From Deltaproteobacteria bacterium (GTDB lineage: Bacteria; Desulfobacterota; Binatia; UBA9968; JAJDTQ01), in assembly GCA_028818775.1 (NCBI GenBank), contig JAPPNE010000036.1, positions 5,785 through 53,140 on the forward strand: a DNA stretch of 47,356 bases, in the 5' to 3' direction. Positions 28,779 through 35,989 of this stretch are shown here, piece by piece. How positions within the stretch are numbered: position 1 is the stretch's first letter; every line of letters starts with the position of its first letter. The translations under genes and the position numbers were made by a program. Below the pieces are notes generated by a model. The model was not told the DNA's origin and searched no databases. It saw nothing but the letters and a program-made list of their open reading frames with translations.

Positions 28779-29543
28779 ATGGCCAGGAAACAACCGGGCA
28801 AGGCTAATACGCGCCAGATCGGACAGCTCAAGAAGCTCGTGGCGCTGGCCACGCGCATCCTGTTCCACCAAGGACTCGCCGACTACCACGGCCACGTGAG
28901 CGCGCGCATCCCCGGCACCAACCGGCTGCTGATCAAGCCGGTGCTGGCGCCCTTGGGGTCGATCCGTGCCAAGGACATCATGGAAGTGGACATCGACGCC
29001 TACATGGAGAACAGCGAGGCCAACTGGGCCAAGGCCGGCAACCAGAAAGCCGTGATCAATCTCAAGATCCCGCCCCGGGAAACCATGATCCACGCGGCCA
29101 TCCTGCAGGCGCGCCCGGACGTCAACTCGGTGGTGCACACGCACCAGCCCCTGGCCACGGCCTTCGCCATCGCCGGCGTGCCCATCCGTCCCATCTACAA
29201 CCAGGCCTCGGCGTTCGCGCCGGAGACGCCCATCTTCCACAGCCCCCGGCTCATCTACAGTCTCCAGGACGGAGCCGAGCTGGTGGCCACGCTGGGCGAC
29301 CGCATGGCCGTGCTCATGCAGGGTCACGGCATGACCACGGTGGGCGACTGCGTGGAGGAGGCCACCAGCCACGCCGTCTACCTGGAGCGCACCGCCTACA
29401 TGCAGTGGGTGGCCAGCAGCATCGGCGAGGCGCCCTCCATGCCGGGCCGAAACATCGCCATCATGGGCGCCACCAACCGCGGGCGCGCCCATCACGCGTT
29501 CGCCTATTTCACCGGCCTGCTGCCGGACGACATGAAGGAATAG
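28779..29543 (+). CDS. class II aldolase/adducin family protein
   Basis: A 254-residue class II aldolase-like protein. HGHVSARIPG, the metal site HTHQP, and GHGMTTVGDCVEEA follow the family order, giving the His ligands for zinc. Members are fuculose-phosphate-type aldolases, epimerases or decarboxylases. The start has a GAGGAGG site; an in-frame start at 28740 is less likely. It is 77 bases upstream of a ubiD-like gene, and a decarboxylation or retro-aldol role in aromatic-acid breakdown is plausible (inference). Confidence 0.92.
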   Translation: MARKQPGKANTRQIGQLKKLVALATRILFHQGLADYHGHVSARIPGTNRLLIKPVLAPLGSIRAKDIMEVDIDAYMENSEANWAKAGNQKAVINLKIPPRETMIHAAILQARPDVNSVVHTHQPLATAFAIAGVPIRPIYNQASAFAPETPIFHSPRLIYSLQDGAELVATLGDRMAVLMQGHGMTTVGDCVEEATSHAVYLERTAYMQWVASSIGEAPSMPGRNIAIMGATNRGRAHHAFAYFTGLLPDDMKE

Positions 29544-29620
29544 CAACGCACTGACGACAACAAGCGGACAAGCGACCCAGTCGACCAACCCAGTCAAACG
29601 CACGACAAGGAAGGTGAAGC

Positions 29621-31192
29621 ATGGCCGAAGCGAACAGCGCCGGGTCCGCGGGGACCGGGCGCCCGATTCAAGACATCCGTGAGTGGCTCGACCGCGCCGA
29701 GGGGATCAACGAGCTGATCCAGATCGACAAGCCGGTGGACCGGGACGAGGAGATGAGCGCCATCACCTACCTGGTGGCCAAGCAGAAGCCCTCGCCCGCC
29801 ATCCTGTTCGAGAATCCCCAGGGGTTCGAGGACAGCCCCATCGGCGCGCGCATGCTGTGGAACATCCTGGGGCCGAGCTCCAAGCGCATCGCCCTCACCA
29901 TCGAGGAGCCGCCGGAGACGCCCACGCTGGAGCTGATCCGGCGGCTGAAGGATAAGATGAAGGACCGCATCCCGCCGCGCGAGATCCCGGCGGCCCAGGC
30001 GCCGGTTTACGAGAACACCCTTGCCGGCGACGACATCGACCTGGAGCAGCTCCCGATTCCGCGCCACTGGCCGCTGGACGGCGGACGCTACGCGGGCACG
30101 GCGGACGCGGTGTTCACGCGCGACCCGGACTCCGGCTACCTGAACATCGGCACCTACCGGATGATGCTCCAGGGCAAGAACGAGGTGGGGCTCTACCTGT
30201 CGCCGGGCAAGGATGCGCGGTTGCACATCACCCGCTATTGGGAAAAGGGCGAGGACGTGCCCGTGGCCGCCGCCTGGGGTATCGACCCGCTGTTCATGCT
30301 GGTGGGCTCCCAGACCTTCCCCAAGAACGTATCCGAGTACGAGTTCGCCGGCGGCATCAAGGGAGAGGCCATCCCGGTCGTGCGCGCCGAGACCAGCGAC
30401 CTGCTGCTGCCGGCCAACGCCGAACTGGTGATCGAGGGGGTCATCCGCCCCAATTCCGTGAAGACCGAGGGGCCGTTCGGCGAGTTTCCGGGCTACTACG
30501 GCCGGCCGGAGGCGGGCTGTCCGCTGGTGGAGGTCACCCGCGTGCACCATCGCACCCACCCGGTGCTCACCAATGCCATCATGGCGGACTACCCGTCGTG
30601 CGAGCAGAGCGGTTTCTTCGCCGTCATCCGGTCGGCGCGCATCTGGGACGACCTCGACAAGCTCGGCATCCCGGGGGTTCAGGGCGTCTACGCCCACCCC
30701 GCGGGCGCCGGCGGCTTCGGCATGACGGTCATCAGCCTGGAGCAGCGCTACGCCGGCCACGCGGCCCAGTGCCTGGCGCTGGCGGCGCAGGTTCCCGGCG
30801 GCGCCTACTACACCAAGTGGATCATCGCGGTGGACGAGGACATCGACCCCACGGACATGGACCAGGTGATCTGGGCCATGAGCAGCCGCAGCAATCCCAT
30901 CGAGGACATCGACGTGCTGCGCAACACCTGGAGCACCTGGCTGGACCCCACCCAGAACCCGCCGGAAGAGCGGCCGTACGGGTCCAAGGCGCTGATCAAC
31001 GCCTGCAAGGAGCACCGCTACCTGCCGGTCTTCTCCAAGCGCACCACGCTGAGGCGCGAGATGTACGACCAGGTGGCCGAGCGCTGGAAGGAACTGGGGC
31101 TGCGCGGGATCATTCCCACGGTGCGCGCCTTCGAGGAAGACAAGAGGGTCGTCTACCACGAGCAGGGCGGATTCGAGCCCGGGAAGAAGTAG
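29621..31192 (+). CDS. UbiD-family decarboxylase
   Basis: A 523-residue UbiD-type enzyme, which (de)carboxylates aromatic or alpha,beta-unsaturated acids with prenylated FMN. The cofactor and catalytic residues are recognisable: Arg180 in NIGTYRMML, and the GPFGEFPGYYG stretch with Glu288; LPIPRHWPLDGGRY precedes the prFMN site. Length is typical. The start follows AAGGTGAAGC. No ubiX-type flavin prenyltransferase gene is present in the window, so prFMN must come from elsewhere. It is likely co-transcribed with the class II aldolase. Confidence 0.94.
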   Translation: MAEANSAGSAGTGRPIQDIREWLDRAEGINELIQIDKPVDRDEEMSAITYLVAKQKPSPAILFENPQGFEDSPIGARMLWNILGPSSKRIALTIEEPPETPTLELIRRLKDKMKDRIPPREIPAAQAPVYENTLAGDDIDLEQLPIPRHWPLDGGRYAGTADAVFTRDPDSGYLNIGTYRMMLQGKNEVGLYLSPGKDARLHITRYWEKGEDVPVAAAWGIDPLFMLVGSQTFPKNVSEYEFAGGIKGEAIPVVRAETSDLLLPANAELVIEGVIRPNSVKTEGPFGEFPGYYGRPEAGCPLVEVTRVHHRTHPVLTNAIMADYPSCEQSGFFAVIRSARIWDDLDKLGIPGVQGVYAHPAGAGGFGMTVISLEQRYAGHAAQCLALAAQVPGGAYYTKWIIAVDEDIDPTDMDQVIWAMSSRSNPIEDIDVLRNTWSTWLDPTQNPPEERPYGSKALINACKEHRYLPVFSKRTTLRREMYDQVAERWKELGLRGIIPTVRAFEEDKRVVYHEQGGFEPGKK

Positions 31193-31228
31193 CGGCCACC
31201 CTCGCGGCACAATGGGGTCCGAAGGCGC

Positions 31229-31882
31229 ATGCTCACATTGACCGAAGAGATCATGCTGTTGATGCTGGACGACGACGGTGTATACCGGCCGGTCCGCGGC
31301 AGCGCCGTGGAGTACATCCTGGTTGGCGCCGTGCTGATGGACCTGGCCTTCGCCAAACGCATCGACACCGACCCCGAGAAGCTGATGGTGACCGACCCGA
31401 CACCCACCGGCAACTCGCTGCTGGACAGGACCCTGGAACGCATCGCCAATGCCGGGGAGACCATGAGTACCAAGGTGTGGATGGAGGTGCTGGCCCGGGA
31501 GCAGGCTGCCGACATCCGCCAACAGGCCGTGAGCACACTCATCGAACGCGGCATTGTCGAGGCCAAAGACGGGAGTTTCCGGATCTTTCGTTCTATCCGG
31601 CGCTATCCAACCATCGACGAACGCATCGAACGCGAGGCCAAGCTGCGGTTGAAGGATGTACTGCTGTCCGACGATACTCCGGACCCCCGGGACGTTGCCA
31701 TGATCGGCCTGCTGGATGCCTGCGGCATCCTGGACGCCTTATTCTCGGAACCCGAGATGGAACGGGCTCGCTCCCGTATCAAGCAACTCCGGATGATGGA
31801 TCTCATCGGCCGTGCGGTGGGCAGCGTCGTCACCGACATCGAAAAGTCCATCACCATGGCCATGGCCCCGTTGACGCGCTAG
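31229..31882 (+). CDS. GPP34 (GOLPH3-like) family protein, copy 1
   Basis: A 217-residue GPP34 domain protein: MLTLTEEIMLLMLDDDG, then LVGAVLMDLAFAKRID, then LIERGIVEAKDG and RRYP, as in the bacterial members of the Golgi phosphoprotein 3 family. In eukaryotes the fold binds PI4P-rich membranes; its bacterial role is unclear. It starts 36 bases after ubiD. It is gap-free and about two-thirds identical (145 of 217 by hand count) to a second copy 523 bases downstream. Confidence 0.88.
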   Translation: MLTLTEEIMLLMLDDDGVYRPVRGSAVEYILVGAVLMDLAFAKRIDTDPEKLMVTDPTPTGNSLLDRTLERIANAGETMSTKVWMEVLAREQAADIRQQAVSTLIERGIVEAKDGSFRIFRSIRRYPTIDERIEREAKLRLKDVLLSDDTPDPRDVAMIGLLDACGILDALFSEPEMERARSRIKQLRMMDLIGRAVGSVVTDIEKSITMAMAPLTR

Positions 31883-32057
31883 TGTCGGCGCATCCGCGTC
31901 TCCGCGAGCGCGTCGGCTTGTTGCCCGCGTATCGGAACTGTGATATTCTTTGGCGGCCTTCGTAGGGGGTTCGAGTTCAGTTGAGCGCCACGGCATGACG
32001 GTAACCGTTGCTACCGTCTTTCGGACAAGGTCTAACGCAACAGGGAAAAGGTGTCGG

Positions 32058-32390
32058 ATGGACATTCAAGAGGAAACCAGCGGATCGATGGTGGTCGTGG
32101 CCCCGAGCGGGCGCGTTGACGGTTTCACCAGCCCGGAACTCGAGAAGCGGATCTCGGAGATCATAGAGCGTGGCGACCACCGCCTGCTGTTGGACTGCGC
32201 CAACATGGACTACATCAGCAGCGCCGGACTGCGGGTGGTCCTCGTGAGCGCGAAGAAGTGCCAGCAGCAAGGCGGAAAACTGTCGGTGTGCGCGCTCCAG
32301 CCTTCGTGCAAATCGGTCATGGAGGTCAGCGGTTTTCTCAACATGCTCGAATACCACGACACCCGCGATGCCGCCCTCGCGGCAGGATAG
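32058..32390 (+). CDS. STAS-domain anti-sigma-factor antagonist
   Basis: A 110-residue STAS protein of the SpoIIAA/RsbV type. It runs VVVAPSGRVDGFTSPELEKR, then LLLDCANMDYISSAGLRVVL with the Ser that is phosphorylated in active members (ISSAGL), and ends with the LNMLEYHDT helix. These proteins bind an anti-sigma kinase and are switched by phosphorylation. No cognate kinase, phosphatase or sigma factor is in the window. The start at 32058 follows GTGTCGG only weakly, and an upstream reading to 31950 is unlikely. It lies between two GPP34 genes, 15 bases from the second. Confidence 0.9.
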   Translation: MDIQEETSGSMVVVAPSGRVDGFTSPELEKRISEIIERGDHRLLLDCANMDYISSAGLRVVLVSAKKCQQQGGKLSVCALQPSCKSVMEVSGFLNMLEYHDTRDAALAAG

Positions 32391-32404
32391 GCCGAGGCGA
32401 CACC

Positions 32405-33058
32405 ATGCTCACCTTCACCGAAGAGATCACCCTCTTGATGCTGGATGACGACGGGCTGTTCCTGCCCATCCGCGGCGGCGCCGTGGAACATATCCTGATC
32501 GGCGCGGTGTTGATGGATCTGGCCTTCGCCAGCCGCGTCGACACCGACCCCGAGCAGCTCGTGGTCATCGACGCCACGCCCACGGACAATCCCCTGCTCG
32601 ACGGCGCGCTGGAGCGCATCGCCAACTCCGGCGAAAACCTGGACACCAAGGGCTGGGTGGAATTGCTGGCGCGAGAGCAGGCCGCGGCCATCCGCCAGAA
32701 GGTCATGGACAACCTCGTCGAACGCGGCATCATCGAGGTCAAGGACGAGCGCTTCCTGTGGGTGTTCCAGTCGCGCCGCTATCCCACCATCGACGGTCGC
32801 GTGGAACGCGGCGTCAAGCTGCGCATGGAAGACGTGCTGCTTTCCGACGACATGCCCGATCCTCGGGACATCGCGCTGGTCTGCCTCGTCGACGCCTGCG
32901 ACATCCTGGGCGACCTGTTCTCCGAGAGAGAGATGGAGCGGGTGCGCCCGCGCATCGAGCAACTCCGCAAGATGGACCTCATCGGCCGCGAGGTCGGCGC
33001 CGTCATCGCCGACATCGAGGAGTCCATCACCATGGCCATGGCCCAGGTGGCGCACTAG
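32405..33058 (+). CDS. GPP34 (GOLPH3-like) family protein, copy 2
   Basis: A 217-residue paralogue of the gene at 31229, aligned without gaps. It keeps LTFTEEITLLMLDDDG, LIGAVLMDLAFASRVDTDPE and SRRYPTIDGRVERG. It starts 15 bases after the STAS gene, so the two are probably translated from one message. The pair looks like an old tandem duplication split by the STAS gene. The following 222 bases lead to the Cys-rich peptide gene. Confidence 0.88.
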   Translation: MLTFTEEITLLMLDDDGLFLPIRGGAVEHILIGAVLMDLAFASRVDTDPEQLVVIDATPTDNPLLDGALERIANSGENLDTKGWVELLAREQAAAIRQKVMDNLVERGIIEVKDERFLWVFQSRRYPTIDGRVERGVKLRMEDVLLSDDMPDPRDIALVCLVDACDILGDLFSEREMERVRPRIEQLRKMDLIGREVGAVIADIEESITMAMAQVAH

Positions 33059-33240
33059 CCCCCTGCCCTCCGGCCACTCAACCGACCCCACCCGTCACCG
33101 ACTGCTTGGACTCGAGTCCAGGCACCTTGCGCGCCTCGTCCACGAACTCGGGGAGGGCGCGTGCGGGGCGGTGCCGACTCCGTAAAATTCACCCCCTGAG
33201 CGCTAAAGTTCGATCCTCCACCGTCGATCTGTGTTTGTGA

Positions 33241-33255
33241 GGGCCACGAAGGCCC
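33241..33255 (+). promoter_or_regulatory. small hairpin in the leader of the Cys-rich peptide gene
   Basis: GGGCC (33241-33245) and GGCCC (33251-33255) can pair around a five-base loop just ahead of the AAGGAGG site at 33265-33271. The short stem may affect translation or be chance. The rest of the 33059-33280 gap shows no convincing promoter or terminator. Confidence 0.3.
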
Positions 33256-33280
33256 AACAAACCGAAGGAGGACACGACCG

Positions 33281-33490
33281 ATGCAACTTGTCGATAGCCC
33301 CATTGATGAACGGAAACCCATCGCCTTCCCATGGCTGCTCGACCCACGGGAGGACGAATTGGATGTGGAGATCCACGGCTGTGGCTGCGGTTGTGGTAGT
33401 GCATGTGCGTGCGGATGTGCGTGCGGGTGCGGCTGTGCCTGTGGGTGCGGCTGTGCGTGTTCGAGTTGCGATCCCGGGAACACCGATTAG
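33281..33490 (+). CDS. Cys-rich ribosomal peptide, RiPP-precursor-like
   Basis: A 69-residue peptide. Residues 1-33 form an acidic leader (LVDSPIDERKPIAFPWLLDP, then REDELDVEIHG). The core from about residue 34 alternates Cys with Gly or Ala almost perfectly: 14 Cys in about 30 residues, with a Gly-Ser-Ala break after the third and SSC at the end, then DPGNTD. It has an ideal AAGGAGG ribosome site nine bases before the ATG. Leader plus Cys-dense core is the layout of RiPP precursors such as thiazole-type bacteriocins; a metallothionein-like role is the main alternative. The next genes encode an HlyD-type exporter part and a TauD-like oxygenase. No YcaO cyclase, dehydrogenase or peptidase-ABC gene is visible in the window. 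Confidence 0.7.
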   Translation: MQLVDSPIDERKPIAFPWLLDPREDELDVEIHGCGCGCGSACACGCACGCGCACGCGCACSSCDPGNTD

Positions 33491-33620
33491 ACCGACACGG
33501 GAGGTCGGTTGTGGATGAGGAAGGGCGGGCAAGCGGACCTTTCGTTTCTTGCCCGTCCCTTCCGTGACCGGCCGCGATCCCCGTCCCGTGGCGGAAGCAC
33601 GAATCCTCGGGAACCCGTCC

Positions 33621-34970
33621 ATGAACAAGGCGCATCAGCATCGTACCGACATACTCCTGCTCGTGGCGTTGTGTGTCTTTCTCGTGGGCACGCTCACGTG
33701 GGCCTCGGTGGCCGAGGTGGAACTGGCGGCGGTGGCGCCGGGACGGATCGTTCCCACCGGGCAGGTGAAGGTGATCCGGTCCTTCGAGGCCGGGAAGATC
33801 CGGCGCATTGCCGTGGAGGAAGGAAGCCCGGTTCGACACGACGACGTCCTCATCGAGTTCGACACGACCCTCGTGGACGCCGAGATTTCCAAGCGCACGG
33901 CCGAGCTTCAGACCCGCTCGGTGGAGGCGGCGCGGCTGGAGGCGCTCGTGGCATGGCGCGACAACCGGGCCTTCCGTCCGCCCGCCGGCGCGCCGCCGGA
34001 GATCGTCTCCATCAACAGAGACCTGCTGGCGGACCAGGTCGCCTCCCACCGAGCGCACCTTCAGGAGCTCGACAACCGGATGGCGGAGCGGCGGGCGCAG
34101 GTTCGGACCCTGGAGGCCGCCCTGGCCAAGCATCGCAGGCTGTTGCCCATCCTACGCGAGCGAACCGCCATGCGCGAGACCTTGTACCGCAACAACCACG
34201 GCTCGCGGCTCGCCGTCATCGACGAGCAGGAGCGTCTGGTGGAACTGGAAGGCAACGTGGCGTTGCGCGAGCGGGAGCTGGCCGAAGCCGGGGCCGCGTT
34301 GGCGGCACTCCGGGCGCAGAAGGAGCGGACGGTGTCGGAGTTCTACCGCGAGCGCCGGGCCGCCCTGGCAACGCTGCGTGAAAGGATGCTCGTGCTGCGC
34401 GAAGACATCCGCCAGGCACGGGAGCTGCGCGCGCGCCACACCCTGCGCGCGCCGGTGGACGGCGTCGTCCAGGACCTCGCGGTGCATACGGAGGACGGCA
34501 TGGTGGAGCCGGGCGCGCGGCTCATGGTCATCGTTCCCCGGAATGCCGGCATCCAGGTGGAAGCCTTCATCGCCAACGCCGACATCGGCTTCGTCAAGCC
34601 CGGCCAGCGGGTCACGCTCAAGGTAGCCACCTTCGACTTTCGCCGCTACGGCGCCATCGAGGGTACGGTGCGCCACATCGGCAAGGACGCCGTGGACGCG
34701 GGAGCCCAGGGCGGAGGTTCGCTGTTCGCGGGCGTGGCGGTGGGGGTGTCGGGCGCAGCCGCCGCCCAGCCCGGGACCGCGCAGGGCGGCCCGGCTTTCA
34801 AGGCCCTCATCGACCTCGACCAGACCTACATGGAGGTGGAAGGCCGGAAGATCGGCCTGTTGCCCGGCATGTCATCCGAGGCCGCGGTCATCCTGGGCAA
34901 GCAGCGCCTCATCGAATACGTCCTGCAGCCCCTTCGGGGATACCGGCAGGACGCATTCCGGGAGAGGTAA
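33621..34970 (+). CDS. HlyD-family type I secretion membrane-fusion protein
   Basis: A 449-residue adaptor. A single membrane anchor lies near residues 15-33 (ILLLVALCVFLVGTLTWAS). The first lipoyl half is APGRIVPTGQVKVIRSFEAG, followed by a long coiled coil (about 90-280). The second half is HTLRAPVDGVVQDLAVHTEDGM, in pieces, and the C-terminal barrel ends in GMSSEAAVILGKQRLIEYVLQPL, the usual HlyD/AprE ending. It bridges an inner-membrane ABC exporter to TolC. Neither partner is encoded nearby. It follows the Cys-rich peptide by 130 bases and abuts the oxygenase gene. A TTG at 33549 is an alternative start. Confidence 0.9.
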   Translation: MNKAHQHRTDILLLVALCVFLVGTLTWASVAEVELAAVAPGRIVPTGQVKVIRSFEAGKIRRIAVEEGSPVRHDDVLIEFDTTLVDAEISKRTAELQTRSVEAARLEALVAWRDNRAFRPPAGAPPEIVSINRDLLADQVASHRAHLQELDNRMAERRAQVRTLEAALAKHRRLLPILRERTAMRETLYRNNHGSRLAVIDEQERLVELEGNVALRERELAEAGAALAALRAQKERTVSEFYRERRAALATLRERMLVLREDIRQARELRARHTLRAPVDGVVQDLAVHTEDGMVEPGARLMVIVPRNAGIQVEAFIANADIGFVKPGQRVTLKVATFDFRRYGAIEGTVRHIGKDAVDAGAQGGGSLFAGVAVGVSGAAAAQPGTAQGGPAFKALIDLDQTYMEVEGRKIGLLPGMSSEAAVILGKQRLIEYVLQPLRGYRQDAFRER

Positions 34971-35972
34971 ATGCGCATGGACACGGTACCCTTGTCCACC
35001 GAGTCCCGCACGGAAGAGTTCCCGCCGGCGTCCGATCCCGCGGCCTGGATGCCCGCCGACCTCGGACGGTCGCCCGCGTGGCTGCATGACCTGACCCCGA
35101 ACGAACTGATGGAGTTGTCGGCGGTGTCCCGCGCCGTCCTCCGAGGCGGGCACGCGGCGGTGCCGGACGGTTCCTTCCTCGCCTGGCAGATGGCGCGGAC
35201 CGAGCGGGAACTGCGATCGGGCCTGGGCTTCCGCATCCTGCGCGGGCTGCCGGTCCAGTACCTGACCGAGCAAGCGGCCGCCGCAACGTTCATGGCGCTG
35301 AGCCGGTGCCTGGGCGAGCCCATGGAGCAGTCCAGGGGAGTCACCCTCGCGCACGTGCGCGAGGAGGCGGAGAACAATCCCCACGGCCTGGGCTTCCGCG
35401 CCGCCGGTACCCTCCCCTTCCATGCCGACCTCGAAGACGTGATCGGGTTCCTGTGCCTGAGCGCCGCCCGTTGCGGCGGCACGCGGAGGTTCGCCAGCGC
35501 CGCCGCCGTTTACAACATCCTGGCGGCCGACCATCCGGATCAGTTGCGCGTCCTCACCCGCCCCTTCCACGTGGCGCTGCAGGAGCCCCATCCGGACTAC
35601 GGACACCGCTGGACGCGCCTGCCGTTCGTGAGCGTCCGCGACGGCGTCTTCAACGCCTGCGCCTACCCGGTGCACATCAAGCGGGCCCAGAAAATCGCGG
35701 GTGTCCCCGAGCTGACCGCGGCGCAGAACCGGGCACTGGAGGTCTTTAACGAGGTAGCGGATCAAGTGGCGATCTCGCTGGAGCTTCGGCCCGGGGACGT
35801 CGAGTACTTCAACAACCACGTGGTGCTGCACTCGCGCACGCGCTTCACCGGCGACGGCTCCGAGCGCCACCTTCTGCGGGTCTGGCTCTCCATGGCCGAC
35901 TTCAGGCCCCTCGACCCGGAGCACCCGATCCGTCTTCGGCGCAAGAGGAAGGAACGCGCCCCGGCGGCGTGA
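34971..35972 (+). CDS. TauD/TfdA-like Fe(II)/2-oxoglutarate oxygenase
   Basis: A 333-residue protein of the TauD/TfdA (clavaminate-synthase-like) superfamily. His151-x-Asp153 in LPFHADLEDVIGF and a distal His287 (NNHVVLHSRTRF) form the iron triad, and Arg near residue 305 (HLLRVWLS) would hold 2-oxoglutarate. It hydroxylates or oxidatively cleaves a substrate with O2. The ATG directly follows the stop of the HlyD gene, so the two are coupled. By context it might modify the Cys-rich peptide, but many TauD proteins act on small molecules. Confidence 0.85.
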   Translation: MRMDTVPLSTESRTEEFPPASDPAAWMPADLGRSPAWLHDLTPNELMELSAVSRAVLRGGHAAVPDGSFLAWQMARTERELRSGLGFRILRGLPVQYLTEQAAAATFMALSRCLGEPMEQSRGVTLAHVREEAENNPHGLGFRAAGTLPFHADLEDVIGFLCLSAARCGGTRRFASAAAVYNILAADHPDQLRVLTRPFHVALQEPHPDYGHRWTRLPFVSVRDGVFNACAYPVHIKRAQKIAGVPELTAAQNRALEVFNEVADQVAISLELRPGDVEYFNNHVVLHSRTRFTGDGSERHLLRVWLSMADFRPLDPEHPIRLRRKRKERAPAA

Positions 35973-35989
35973 CCGTCGCCGGCCTTGGG

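Noticed and set aside
29594..31522. A 642-codon minus-strand frame opposite ubiD
   Set aside because: UbiD on the plus strand has conserved catalytic residues; the opposite frame shows no domain or ribosome site.
33362..33466. The TGYG-rich DNA of the Cys-rich core as a CRISPR or simple tandem repeat only
   Set aside because: There are no fixed-length repeats with unique spacers. The reading frame has a leader, a strong ribosome site and proper start and stop, so coding is favoured, though slippage of a simple repeat may have shaped it.
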